64,000 nt of DNA, from positions 95,392,330 to 95,456,329 of the forward strand of contig CM049307.1 of assembly GCA_026874595.1 (NCBI GenBank), given 5' to 3'. Under the pieces are notes generated by a model. The model was given only the letters and a program-made list of their open reading frames with translations, did no database searches and was not told the origin of the DNA. The position numbers and the translations under genes are program-made. Shown here piece after piece: positions 11,787 through 23,854 of this stretch (within the stretch, counting starts at the first letter, position 1; every line of letters starts with the position of its first letter). Origin of the DNA: Sipunculus nudus. Taxonomy: Eukaryota; Annelida; Sipuncula; Golfingiida; Sipunculidae.

Positions 11787-14700
11787 CTGTAAAATAAGAA
11801 AGCATAACTCAGGGTACATACACATAACCTGTAAAATAAGGAAAAGCGTAACTAGAGCTACATATAAATAACCTGTGAAATAAGAAAAAGCGTAACTCAG
11901 GGTATATACAAATAACCTTTAAAATGAGAAAAAGCGTAACTCAGGGTACATACACATAACCTGTAAAATAAGAAAAAGCGTAACTCAGGGTAAATTAACA
12001 TAACCTGTTAAATAAGAAAGTGCAACTTAGGGTATAAACACATAACCTGTTAAATAAGAAAATGCGTTACTCAGGGTACATACTCATAACCTGTAATATA
12101 TATAAAACAGATCTACCCTGCTCATCCCCTGTAGCTAAAAAAAATGAGGGAACATGCCCGCATCCCTCTGTATTAAACACCCCTGTCACAAAGATATAGA
12201 GGATGGATTGTAAACAGCGTATCATGTGGCACATATGCACGTCAACATGGTTAAACGCCCGGTACATCTAAGGTAAGGTACGCTTTAATTTACATGACCA
12301 AAATACAGCCAACATTAAATTTCTCAATTCACAAAAACATTTAGGTTTCAATGTACAGTGTAGTAACAACAGTTTCTCAAATATCAAGAGGAGGAAAATA
12401 AGGTTGCAGACATTGGGAAATATCTGAAAAGCATCTCATAAATTGCTCTATAACGACTTGAGGAACTTAGACGTACCAGCAAACGGTGTTGCTATTAACG
12501 ACGCTAAACCAATGGACACCAAAGAGAGGCCGAATGATCTGCCGATGACGTCATGTCCAAAGAGATCCACGAGTGTTACTGGTAACACAACCACGTGACC
12601 CCCTAAAACGTACACCATAAACTGAATAATACAAGAATTTCTTCACAATTTTTCAGGAGTAAGAAAAGTTTGGTTGGTTTATCTAAGATTACCAACACAT
12701 TGACCCATTACTCTATATACGTTCAATAAAGCGAACTGGAACCTGGCACACAGAACTCTCTCATATGGTTAATCTCTATTATTTCATACATATTATTAAT
12801 TATTTTCACTTTTAAAGATATGCATTAACCTAAAGCAAACCCTATCTGTAGGAACTGTAAAAAAGAGTTGTAAGGATGAAACAAAACTGACAAGATTTTA
12901 CTTGCGATGGAAATGTAAAGTGTGAAGAATTTATCGGAAATCGAAAATTAATACAACCAGGAACTTGACGTAATGTTTTTTCTTTTCATCAAAATACTTT
13001 TTTTCGAAATACAAAATTAAAGAGAAAATTATATTTGTTCCAAAATTTTCACATTTTTTCTTTTATCTATATGTGTGTACATTCACAATGATTTTTTCAA
13101 TTATTTTTTATCTTTATATATATGTGTGTGTGTTTGTACATTCACACTCACCTGTGGCGTATCCTATTACAACAAAGACGGAAAACAAGGACCATAGATT
13201 CCGACATACCGGTATCAAAATAAGGCCCGTAGCAGCCAGGGCTACATTGAATTGATGAAGGTAAAGACGTCTTCCTCGTAACAAAGACACATTACCGAAT
13301 AGACCGACGGTAACTCGACCGAAGAGGCTTCCGATTCCTATACAGAAAACGAACCATTTTGTCTGATCTTTGCTGAAACCCATGTCACTTCCTTTATCTG
13401 GTCCAAAGACGAACATGATAGGATAAGCGAGCTGAGCCATAAATAATGCAAACGTGTACATTGCGAATCGAAGTTTCTTTAAGTGCTTGAAGTCCATAGA
13501 TGCCTTCAGGGTTGCAATTAGTTTTTGTGATATACGTTTTCTCGTTGAATTCCCAGTCTTGTTCAACTTTGACGGAAGTGCGGGATGGAATTCGGGTTTG
13601 TACTCAATTTCTGTAATTTCTCTTTCAATTCTGTCCTTTCCAGAAAATCCTTTAGTGTGACTCCGTTTAGGGAGCACTAACATCCAAAGCCAAATACACT
13701 GAAGGGTTATACCTGCTGTGATCAACATGCAGCCACGCCAGGAATAACGGTTTAACAAGAATCGCACAAAAGGACTCATAGCAAAAACACCAATACTAGA
13801 ACCGGCGCATGATATTCCAGCCGCCAATGCCCGGTTTTTGTTAAAATATTTCTGGACTGAGACACTGGACAAAACGATCAAGAAGGAAAAACCAGCACCT
13901 GGAAGAAATAACATTTTTTTTAATTCTGTGTTTCATTTATATAGAAAATTATTATTCATAAAACGCGCTGCCTATATGGCCTAATGCTGAATGATTTGAA
14001 AAAAAAAAACATTGAGTGAAAGTGAACATGCCGTGAAATATTTAACGTTATTTTCACTATATGCGGGTTTAAATTAATCCATCTAAATTACGAACTAATG
14101 TTCCACTGCAATATTCAGCTCCTGCAAAAATTAGCATGGGTCATATTTTCCCATAAAATGAACTACACATGCACTGTTAAGTGAATATCAGATCAATTTT
14201 TAGATTTAATGTTCCTCGGCTATGTATATGTATAATACACTGGTTTGTATTATCAAATATACTAGTTTCATTCAATGACTGAGCTGATGCATGATTTTCA
14301 CATTTAAGGTTTACCTTAGGATAACTAAACTAAAGCTATTATGTTACTGCATTCATCTAACGTTCAGGTTTTGAACGCGATCATGCTGAAGTTGAATGCG
14401 TGGAAAAGTCATCCCCGTAATTCTTTTACAACCACCACGTAATTAACATCGAAGTACTGAATAAAACCGGCCCTTATCATATTCCATATGTCTAATTGTC
14501 CAACAAGTAACGATTTTAACTTGGTGAAAAAATAATGTTGATGATTCTTTCATCTCTATATTCGTGCACTTGCTTAAACCAAACAGAGCTTTGGGGTAAT
14601 AATAATATCAGGGATCCATTTTGTGTGACAGTGAGCACGTTATGCAACATCATTCAAATTTTTATTTAAGCATAAATGAACATTCTACGGGATCGAGGAA

Positions 14701-16174
14701 GTTAGATCTCTTACATTTCCAAGTTTCCTAAAAATTCTTATTTCTATGTTCGAAACAAAGAATCGATTGATTTATCATTTTTTCCGCTACTTGTTCTTGA
14801 ATAGCTATACTCGCCTGTCATCAAGCCGTAGCCTAGAGTGAGCACGACCAGACTTCGTGCAAAATAAGCGGTAATGAGGCCGCATGTGGATAGAAAGCCG
14901 CCCACGATCCCGGTAGTTCGGAGACTGAACACTTCTAGAAAGGCGCTTGTCATCAATGCTACATGAAATATGGAATATTGCAATAAACCTCTAAAATATA
15001 TAACATAATGTAAACATAATAATGTTAAACAAGGCGAGGATATATCAAATAGACAAAAGGGAAATATTTGTCATATCACAGACGTGACACCACTTATTAT
15101 ATATAACATATTGTTAATATTAATCTTGGATCCGTGTACCCCGCAATGGCTAGATACATTTAAATGCTCAAAACGTTCAGATTTTTTTTCCGGATTAATT
15201 TTTTTTTCTTTTCATTCCTACATCGTGAATGTATTTTTCTTCTTCTAGTAAAAAGAAATTAGAAGCAAATGTGATTTGTATAAACTGCCTGCAAATATAC
15301 CACTTTAAATTGGACGTGGGAAAGTATAATATTCCAGTACAATTGTATGTTATCAACCAACCGATATGCTGGTCGAACGCTAATACGAAGGCATACCAAT
15401 CAAGCTGGTTGATAATGTTTTAATTGAAATATTTTAATTAAAGGGCAATACAATCAACCGTTAACAGTCATTCTATTTCCACGCATAATTCATACCATTC
15501 AAGCGAAACAGCAGAACAGGCACACGCGCCGGTGCCTTTACACAACCAAGACCTAGCATAACGTCAGTCTCAGCCGTCACTGAGGCTAGTGACGTCTAAC
15601 ACCCAATGAGTCCTGCCATTTCTTTGTGGGCCGAAGAGTCACTGAACATAGTGACATTGCGCGAATCATGATGCTTGTCAATTTCATTCACGGGCTTTGC
15701 GTCACAACACAACGGTCACGTGAGGGGCTGATGTGAGCCCACTTTTTTAGATCAGTGTGTACAAATATAGCCGGGAAGCGATATGACGATGAGTGACGTG
15801 TCGCCCTGCATACTGGTCGGCCGGAGCTCTGTAATTAGTTGATTACACACGTGACCGGTTAATAGCAGGTAATGAACAAACTACTAGTATTTAAAAGATT
15901 TATGAAATCACCTACCTCCAAAGTGTGTCATAAATATTTGGATAGCTCCCGGCCATGTCAAACTTGACGCATCAGCAGCAAAGTATGACTTGATATCTTG
16001 GTAGATGACGCCATACGCAGTCTGAATCCCATCAACAACTAAACACGTTGCAAAACTTACTGCCAGAACCAGGTAGCTGTACCATGTTTCCTTGATTTTA
16101 GAAGCTGCTGTCAGGGGGCGCTCATGGTCGCTTTGTAAGAACTCATCGTCCGCTGTCCTTTGTTCGCCAGACAT
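11662..16174 (-). CDS. Monocarboxylate transporter-like MFS protein (SLC16 type), five exons
   Basis: A plasma-membrane major facilitator of about 472 residues, probably moving a monocarboxylate or similar small solute with protons; the substrate is not shown. Exons (minus strand): 16174-15916, 14958-14815, 13898-13152, 12621-12477 and 11786-11662. Exon 1 holds the N-terminus and first membrane segment. Exons 2-3 give TM2-TM6 and the SLC16-type motif KYFNKNRALAAG..CAGSSIG. A basic loop of about 70 residues separates the two halves, and TM7-TM12 follow. The DGGWGW-like TM1 motif is absent; DGIQTAYGV stands in its place, as in divergent members. Junctions 1/2, 2/3 and 4/5 are in phase. Junction 3/4 is off by one base with the obvious sites, so a small exon, an odd splice site, an assembly indel or a damaged gene must be considered. 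Confidence 0.85.
11781..12100 (-). repeat. 44-bp minisatellite carrying eight copies of a 3' splice site
   Basis: Eight units 42-44 bp apart. On the minus strand each carries a pyrimidine-rich run and AG followed by GTTAT, like the real exon 5 acceptor. Exon-first bases would be 11786 (real), 11828, 11872, 11916, 11960, 12004, 12046 and 12090. The remaining unit sequence is like GTACCCTGAGTTACGC. The array lies at the end of the last intron and overlaps the exon edge. Confidence 0.9.
12477..12621 (-). CDS. Transporter exon 4 (TM10-TM11)
   Basis: Acceptor ATTATTCAG|TTTATGG; encodes FMVYVLGGHVVVLPVTLVD then LFG...GRSFGLSLVSIGLASLIATPFAG, matching the late SLC16 segment. The donor is GCTG|GTACGT. 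The end phase fits exon 5, but the start is phase 0 while exon 3 leaves one base. Confidence 0.8.
12622..13151 (-). other. Intron 3 of the transporter gene
   Basis: About 530 bp, AT-rich, with a (TG)n-like stretch next to the donor (13115-13140). Because the flanking exon phases disagree, a micro-exon of length 3n+2 could be hidden here; none was identified by eye. Confidence 0.7.
13152..13898 (-). CDS. Transporter exon 3 (TM4 to about TM10)
   Basis: The largest exon, 747 nt, starting at TTCCAG|GTGCTGG. It has the conserved YF.K.RALA.G...AGSSIG segment after TM4, a WRGCMLI helix, a hydrophilic loop with KRISQK and basic clusters, then FAMYTFALFMAQLAYP (TM7), TKWFVFCIGIGSLFGRVTVG and a further two helices. 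It ends GCCACAG|GTGAGT with one base left over. Confidence 0.9.
13899..14814 (-). other. Intron 2 of the transporter gene (GC-AG)
   Basis: About 916 bp of AT-rich sequence with no repeat or other gene recognised. It starts GCGAGT and ends TTCTTCCAG on the minus strand. Confidence 0.75.
14815..14958 (-). CDS. Transporter exon 2 (TM2-TM3), GC donor
   Basis: Acceptor ATGTAG|CATTG joins exon 1 as GCA (Ala). The exon encodes ALMTSAFLEVF, then TTGIVGGFLSTCGLI and ARSLVVLTLGYGLMT, the TM2-TM3 region of the SLC16 fold. It ends GACAG|GCGAGT. No GT is available there, and joining at the GC restores GGT (Gly) with exon 3 (LMTG-AGFSF), so this looks like a genuine GC-AG intron. Confidence 0.85.
14959..15915 (-). 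other. Intron 1 of the transporter gene
   Basis: About 957 bp, GTAGGT to ATGTAG. The 15470-15830 part is more GC-rich, with paired GTGACGT and TCACTGA words that could form hairpins; no element was identified. Confidence 0.75.
15916..16174 (-). CDS. Transporter exon 1 (start codon to first TM region)
   Basis: Begins at the ATG (16174-16172) with MSGEQRTADDEF, an acidic hydrophilic N-terminus of about 30 residues, then a first membrane segment WYSYLVLAVSFATCLVVDG and the start of the TM2 region. It ends ...HFG + g at the donor G|GTAGGT. The phase (one base left over) fits exon 2. There is no in-frame upstream ATG evidence to prefer a different start. Confidence 0.85.
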
Positions 16175-16199
16175 ATTCTGTTGATATGTTATTGGCCGA

Positions 16200-18540
16200 C
16201 TGCTTGAAATGAAAATATATTTATTTATTTACACGTTATTTTGATCCTAGCTGATACTTATTTCCATGAAATAAATATTGTGATAGCTCCATAAGAAAAA
16301 ATACATTACGTTATCTATAAAAATATCAACTGCCCGAGTGATGTCTGTCTATATGTCACAAGATTGAAACTCTGAGGTATAAATACCCTCGATACTGAGA
16401 TATGTATTGTTTACCTTTTATACTTTTCAGTGCGATTACAGAATATATGCCTACCGGAAATTGGATAAATATGAAGGGAACGCTTTTCATTCTAAAGAGG
16501 CAATACATAAATACAGCAACTCAGGTTTATTCGGGTGTCGTGGCGATTTGTAAATCATAAAGTCAATATTTTACGTCATATCCACTTTTCGATATTTTAC
16601 TTGGAGTTATAAATCTAATAGGTACCTGTACTAAAATCGTAGCAGTAGGGGATTTGGTAAAAAAGCCAGAAAATTAATTGATAAATAAAGTACGGCGTGT
16701 TTAATATTAGACACGAAAATGTGATAACGTACATATCTTTCCTGCTATCGAATAATGCAGCGCACTGTTAGATTACAAATGAGTCCCTTTCATATCACGA
16801 GAACATCCCATAATTGAACTACAACATATTGGAGATTTCTTACTGAAAATTGCTGTTAGAATAATGACGAGCACAGCTGTCATAAGCATCGGGGGAATCA
16901 TAATAAACGACGGCTTTACATGTCATAGGCAGTCAATGTGTTGAGAAATAGAATACAAGTAGGACGCATGTGTAAACATTGGTTGTATTATCTAAATACC
17001 TGATCAATACTGGTACACCAACTGTCCACTGGTCAGACCACCGACGCCCCTGAGGGAGTGTGTATGGAAGGCCAGCTTACCGACTATTATTGTATCTTCT
17101 CCGATCGGTCAAAGCTTATGGTCATGGACGCCCAGCTTAATCTCACCCACACCAATATATAGCCATTAGTGGAGGCGATAAGATATCAGTGTCTATAATC
17201 CAGGCAATAAAAAACTTAAGAAATCGTCTGCTTTTCGTGTGCACGCTGTGCTGTATTTCCGAGGCAGATCGTACACATGAGTAGTTAACAACTGGCAGAT
17301 TATATAGCTGTGTTGATTGAATGACTGAGCAATCCTGAAAAACGCAATCCTCGGACGACACAGTCACCAGTGTTGACCGGTCGGGGGATGTGAGGACACT
17401 GAAGAACAACGGCCTGCGCCAGACAATAGGACAAACACAAGTACCCGGAATGACAATCAAATGCCCGATTCATAACACTTCCACCAGATGTTGTCTCTAC
17501 TCATAATTGATCTCTTCCAGCCAGGCAGTGTGGGACTGCCCGGACTACTTTCTCAACTGTCAAACTTACAAAATCAAAATTTGTTACATTTCAAGTTTAC
17601 ACCTTTTGTTTACATTTCACATGCGCATAATTACTAATAATTACTGGTTTCGTGAAGTTCTTACCAATAAAAAACAATCATGTTTAAAGGGGTCCAATCA
17701 CCTATGTGATCGTTAACTAAAAGTAATTCTTTTTAGCTGTCCTAAAAAAATAGGCCAGAAAACGTGGATAACACAGCTCACAGGCTGCTTGTTATGTTTA
17801 TATGAACGTGTTCATAATATGTGGGGGCCCGCCAAAATCATCAAAACAAATTCAACAAGGGCATATGGCAGCACGTTAGATAAGCCAGAGCCTTTACGAA
17901 TGCCATTTTGCAGCAAATGACCTTTCTACCTTAGTATATATGCAACCTACCACCTTAGGTTACATGGTTTTCCCGTTTCTCAACATTGCCGTGTTCACAA
18001 ACATGTTTTTGATTAACAAGTTCACACATCCTTTACGAAGGCGTTATAAGAACTTTCTGAACCAAAATTACCCTAAGATCATTAATAGATCGAGGAAGCC
18101 CGAAATTATATAATTAAATTATCATAAGGAAGTGAATGAGCACCTTTAACTACTTAAGCAATTCTTATACAACGTATTTGAACGGGCTATGTTACCATCT
18201 TCATTATATTTATACTAACGCCATACGTTCAAGTAGGATCCGCGAGGCATTGTGGGCCGTCGATTAAAAAAAATCATACACCCTAACCAGAAGTATCGTT
18301 CTCTTGTGAGTCCGATTCTACCCCGTGTGCCGATTCGCGTGATGATGTTTCCGACCCTACAAAACTTAGTGCTATATTTCATAATAATGGTGTGCCAATT
18401 AATCGGTAACTTGTCGTATTCTTTCATAATCGATTAAATCGATTGGAATTTAGCAATGTCGATCATAAACGATGATGTATGCACATCCAAAGATGTCATA
18501 TAGACCCGATAAAGTACTTTTATTCTGTCAGAGATTTACA
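16200..18540. other. Region upstream of the transporter gene, nothing recognised
   Basis: Presumably holds the transporter promoter and any 5' UTR exon. No confident core promoter was found: a TATTTATA word on the minus strand near 16380 is the only TATA-like candidate. Frames in this stretch are short and unrecognised. Confidence 0.4.
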
Positions 18541-18545
18541 AATGG

Positions 18546-18547
<2 letters not shown>

Positions 18548-18592
<45 letters not shown>
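18548..18592. repeat. (TA)n microsatellite
   Basis: Uninterrupted TA run of about 45 bp about 195 bp before the intact dispersed repeat copy. Confidence 0.95.
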
Positions 18593-18598
<6 letters not shown>

Positions 18599-18785
18599 TT
18601 GTTCACTGCAATAAACAACTGCTAGAGTGCTCCATGGTATAAGGCCAGAGCTATATAATTATACAAATAGAAGAATCAAATTTTTTTATACATTTCTACT
18701 GCTACGTAGTTTCGTGCAACGTGCTGCGATCTGTGTTAGCGATATGGATTGTCGATAAACACAGGTTGTTGCATTTACCCGCATG

Positions 18786-18973
18786 TGTATAACCCCTTTC
18801 TTCCGCAAGTGCAAATAGGGCATGATAGACACAAGTGTACTTCCGGCCATGTACACGTTTCCTGCATGCGCGAGATCCGTTTGAAGTCTCCCTTTTAAAG
18901 GAACTGCTATGTGCATCAACATCGGATACCAACTTTTATCAGGGATAGATGCGTTAAACCCAATATAAACATA

Positions 18974-19030
<57 letters not shown>

Positions 19031-19218
19031 TTACCGCCTGTGCCGTTGATGTTTCATGTATATCCTTCAACACCAGATTAACCCTAGCTGAACTCGAAAT
19101 GAACCTAGTATGAGATTATACACTAAATGTCGCTGTACATGTTAATTAGGTTACACGCATCAGTGCATGAAGTCCTGAAATGAAGCGACATGGTCCAATG
19201 TCAATTTATAAAACATAC
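18786..19218 (+). repeat. Dispersed repeat, uninterrupted copy
   Basis: Aligns with 1519-1587 plus 6202-6595 and shows the pre-insertion site TGTACTTC (18836-18843). It includes an internal (TA)n run and the landmarks CTGTGCCGTTGATGTTTC and TACACGCATCAGTGCATG. Family unknown. Confidence 0.75.
18976..19027. repeat. (TA)n microsatellite
   Basis: TA run of about 52 bp inside the dispersed repeat, at the place matching 6343-6387. Confidence 0.95.
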
Positions 19219-19790
19219 GGCTGCTTTAACAGTTTTATCATGTCCCTTGATATAAAACGCTTTATACTTAGTCTTATACGCATGGATAATAAGCTTGGTC
19301 CCACTCTTTTTACAGAGCGAGTTGAGATTATGCCAGAAACATGGATTTGACCACTGCAGTTGTCTGTAATAACAGTGTGTTCGCAATTATGTTTTGTCTT
19401 TGAAAAGAAAGCGCTTGGAAAGAAAAGGCGACCGACTAGTAATTGTTAGATGCAGGATGCAAGATGCAGGCTTCTGTGGATGTGAAAGGCCATTCACAAG
19501 GGCAAACAAAGGAGGAACATAAAAACAAAACAAAAAAAAAAACTTAATATCATCAGCTCAGCTAAACAAGAGAACGACGACGCCCGCATTCTACTGCTGA
19601 GAAGGCTGTAACCCGACCAAACCAGCTCACCAACAACGCCAAAGTGAACAGTCATGGTTTTTGTTTTTTTTTAAACTAACGTTTTCAATTTGCATGGGGA
19701 GAAATTACACATGATCAAGGTGAGGTAGCATGAGCTATAATTTTGTAAATGCCACTTGTAGCCGGGCGCGAAAGCATTCAAGGTGTATAA
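19219..19790. other. Stretch with nothing recognised
   Basis: Short frames only; several A and T runs. No repeat matching elsewhere in the window was seen. Confidence 0.35.
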
Positions 19791-19794
19791 AAGA

Positions 19795-19970
19795 ACTCAT
19801 TCAAAGAATCATGGCAAAAGCGAATCCAGGCGGCCGGAAGGGGGGGGGGGGGGGTGATCCTCCCTTTTTCAGCTTCCGCAACCTTTTTAAGAGTTTCAGA
19901 GACTTTATTGAAGTTAAATCAATAGTCCTTTCCTAAATCCTGGATTCGCTCTGCTCGGACTACAATCATG
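19795..19970 (+). repeat. Dispersed repeat fragment with 14-base G run
   Basis: AAAAGCGAATCCAGGCGGCC, then a G run at about 19840-19853, then CCGCAACCTTTTTA and AATCCTGGATTCGCTC. The second half matches 6600-6760; the head matches 24390-24420. Confidence 0.5.
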
Positions 19971-20543
19971 TTAAGCTAAATTTAGTGTTAACTCGGGATA
20001 AATTTGTATAAAAAAATAATACTCAACTTTCACTCTAATATACTCACTCTCCGATAAAAATACCTGCTTCAAAGTGTGTACACTGTGAACGCTATTGAGA
20101 GTAAGTTGCACTCCCTCACTGCACGGAGCCACCTCCCGAAATCCTGCTGGAGATTAGGTCCAACCTAGTTCTTTATCGCCTGATAACAGGTGCCGGTCGG
20201 CCAGTCAAGATGTTTTCAATCCGGTTATGACCCCTGACGAATTCTTTCATGATTTTTGGTATGTTTTAAGCATCCCCTCAAAAGAAAAAAGACCAATGCG
20301 TGCGTCAGGAATGCGTCAAGCATGCACCTGTGGCTGGCGTTAAATTCAAAACACACCAAGGCGACCACAACGAGCATCACACGCGATAGATTAAATGGTT
20401 TTAACCAAGCACCTGTTGTGTATTTCATTTATCGTTGTAAAATTAATAAACTTGATAATCAGCATTGCTTTAATTCTACACCCATGTATATGTATTTGTT
20501 TGTGACAAAACTTTTCTACATAAAACTCATTTACTATTCTAAA

Positions 20544-20545
<2 letters not shown>

Positions 20546-20601
<56 letters not shown>
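20546..20601. repeat. (TA)n microsatellite
   Basis: TA run of about 56 bp with no interruption. Confidence 0.95.
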
Positions 20602-20604
<3 letters not shown>

Positions 20605-21777
20605 CTGCTTACGGTCACCCCTCAACAACGGTCAGAGCTTCATGAACGGTCAGATTTTCTAGTCCCGAATTTACCCCCGTTATATATCATATTCTTTTGT
20701 CAATTGCGAAAACTCATCTATTCCATATAACGGCCAGGTCTTTCGGTCGCGCAGACCAGTAAGCGCTGAAATTACGGTCAGTTGCCAAAATCGAGCGTGC
20801 GCCTTTGACATATACCTGTCTGTTAATGAGTGCACCGATAAAGTCAACCACTCAACCGTGACTTAGTTGTTTGACACGTAGCAGTGTCGCCGTACAGCGC
20901 TCAGCCTCAATTGTATGTTGTAAGACATTGGTTCATCACTTCGGGTTTTTTGTGCGAGTCGGATCTGATCAGTTTGTCATTTAATAAATGGATAAAAAAC
21001 GGTGTAAAAGTGATTATTTCAACATAACCACTTACAGGCAAACTTAACTCCTTTTCTCTTTCTTAAATGTATACATGTGATCACATGAATATAATACAAA
21101 ATTGGTGCGGGGAACTAGGCACAACTCAACTGCACCTGAATAATTAAAAATGTAAATTAAACAGCACGACAAGTATGATATGTTACGCATGCTCCGTCCC
21201 GATCACTGTTGCGACCAAGAAATGCATGAATTTGCTCCCTTAGGAAAAGTATACCTAGATCAAGAAGAGCGACGGGAAAACAGCCTACATCGGAAATCTA
21301 TAGTGGGCCACACTCTGGTTCAAAACATACTCAGAGGAAGGGAAGATTGTAGAACAGTATGAACAAAACACAAATACTCAGATACGTGTATTTGTATATA
21401 ATGTTGGTATTGGTAATACTGACAAGCATAATTATATAATATGCTGTTGACTGTAATAAACACTCTAACTTAGTTTTGTGGTATATTTTAAAACCTTTCC
21501 CCACTTCTGGTCAACTCTTGTATTAAGGCCACTCCTGTATTAAGGCCACCTTTATCCGGTCCTAAAAGTGACCTTTATAGTGAAATGAACCATAATAAAC
21601 GTTTTACCCGTAGTTTGTTCTTGAATGTGCGGGCTGTGAGGGAAATCGTTTTTAGGGTCTATGATCGTCAAACAACATTGGTTTAACTTAGCTTTATAAT
21701 TCATATTAAAATGAATATTAGCCACAATGAAATATACATATTTGGAATTCTTGGAATTTGGAATATCTGCTTTGAGA

Positions 21778-21778
<1 letters not shown>
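20602..21778. other. Intergenic stretch, possible decayed pogo-like fragment
   Basis: ACGGTCA words repeat at 20614-20780, and GTATTAAGGCCAC is tandemly repeated at 21520-21560. Such GGTCA/GGCCAC repeats resemble ends of pogo/Tigger elements, but no TIR pair or TA duplication was established. No gene recognised. Confidence 0.25.

Positions 21779-21779
<1 letters not shown>

Positions 21780-21840
<61 letters not shown>
21780..21840. repeat. (TA)n microsatellite
   Basis: TA run of about 60 bp, the longest perfect one in the window. Confidence 0.95.
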
Positions 21841-21842
<2 letters not shown>

Positions 21843-22645
21843 AACATTGTCTAAGATTTTTTATGACGATTTTAAACTTTAAATGATTTTTTTTATATTT
21901 GTAACGCGATATATTTGACATTTGGCATAGAGTATGTATGTAAAAAAGAAGCACATGGAAGTACATACAAATATCTCTAGCCTTTTTTATTGTGTGTTTA
22001 CAACAAACAATGCATATTTTTAAATGGTGTATAACTGCTAGACTAAAACAGAAAAAAAACATTTTTGATTACATGTCGACTTATATATATGTTTAAAAAC
22101 TCTTCATAAGGTGGTTTTTGTGAAATATTGCGCCGAAGACCGTGCAGTCTGTTGAATTGTTGTTTTGAGATAAATGCCAAAAACTGTTTCAGAAGAGTAA
22201 TCTCGTTTTTAACGGGAAACAGGAATATCAGTGCAAGTGACGGTTGTGTATTTTCATTATATATTCTGATCTGAATTAATATGGTTTGGAAATTAAATAG
22301 TTTGTCATGGTGAAAACGACGAACTTTTTACCAGAAATGACATCTCAAGAACTGTCAAAACAGCAGAAGCGGAGCTTACTACTGCGAGTGGCTGGTCATC
22401 GGTAATTAGGTCATGGGACCCCGCGCCGGGACACACGTCAGGGGTGAAGTGACTGATTAGCAAAGATTACTCTTACCACTATGAGCACACATTCGAACTG
22501 TCAATATATACCCCGCTATGAATCACACTTGAACACTGTCGACGCTAATAACTAGCATCGAAACCTGCAAGTAAACCGATATCATCCAAGAATGACGAAA
22601 CCTATAGATTACCGAATATTAAATAGGCATATATATTATAAAATA

Positions 22646-22700
<55 letters not shown>

Positions 22701-23700
22701 TGACATATCTTCATACTTTAAAAACTGTATCCAGACTTTAATATAGTTTTCTAAAAATCATCAAATCCCGATGTTGATTGACAGCGTTCCTGAACAAGAT
22801 CCGAACTGGCTTTTATGTATTATACAGCGCTATAAGCCATCCAGCAGCACGTATTATGATATTAAAGCAAGGGTGATTTTTTCACAAGGCACCGTATTTA
22901 CCGCGTAAAATGTGAACGATTTCAGTGAATGTCAACTCTGTTAGCTGGCTTTCACAGAGATATACACGGAGACACGCACGCTTTCAGGACAACCAGTAGC
23001 GCGTAATAATTATATATAAGAAGAGACGAGTGCCAAGCAATCCAATATTTATCGGTTTGTAGTGTTCGGCAACGTCATGAAACGAATATATTTTAAAACC
23101 AGCTTTGAATATATTCAAAATACATAGACATAGTGAGCATAAAATTAGGCAAGATAACAACATGGGGGAAATACTTACAAGCAAGTACGTTAAGTTTACT
23201 AAAGCGGCAGTTTCATATTTCATGACATATTCTTGCTAAACTTACGTGTTTTTTTGTAAGTGACACAGACCTAAACAAAATTCTACGACCTGTATAATAG
23301 ATCAGGGGGAAGTGTTTGCAGTAATTAGTGTCAACTAATTATCAGGTGCCGGTAATAAAAATAAGTACAGTCCCGGCTGACTGACCAGCGGCCTCCGCAC
23401 GCCTGTCAATCAAAGATGTGCCGGCACCGCCAGAAAATAGTTCACCAATAAGCAATTGAATACCCTATTAGTACTCGCCGAGCTGACAGTGGTCCTGTAT
23501 ACATCCTACGTGGCGCTGGCATCTGAATTAAAATGCTTATTTTTCAAACTGACACAGTAAAACGCCTGTGTTTTTGTGACAAGGTAGATATAACAAACAA
23601 GTATAAGGTCACGATTTTTCACAAAAATGACGATTTTACGATTTTTGACGATTATAAGACCTTAAATGATGTCACTATCAGGAATTCCCACTCGGCTAGC
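21841..23700. other. Intergenic stretch, nothing recognised
   Basis: Apart from the (TA)n run at 22649-22697, no gene or repeat with a partner in the window was found. Confidence 0.35.
22649..22697. repeat. (TA)n microsatellite
   Basis: TA run of about 49 bp. Confidence 0.95.
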
Positions 23701-23728
23701 AAGCTTGACGCGTCAAATATCATGTACA

Positions 23729-23812
23729 GAGCGATTGCTGACGCGTGACGCGTGCGTTAGTCTGTTTTGCTTCAGATAAATAGGTTAGAGCATTTTTCCA
23801 GATCTTTCCAGA
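23729..23812 (+). repeat. CpG-rich dispersed repeat, second copy
   Basis: CGATTGCTGACGCGTGACGC then GTTAGTCTG, TTTGCT and GAGCATTTTTCCAGAT, in the same order as 8666-8750. Confidence 0.6.
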
Positions 23813-23854
23813 CTAGAGGATACCTCAATCTGACTACCAACCTGGTTTTCCTCT

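Noticed and set aside
17143-17460. 105-codon minus-strand frame upstream of the transporter
   Set aside because: No recognisable domain, no splice support, chance length.
18686-19030. 114-codon minus-strand frame starting with Tyr-Ile repeats
   Set aside because: Starts in a (TA)n tract and runs over a dispersed repeat. The same applies to 20391-20618, 21718-22062, 30416-30604 and 63523-63825.
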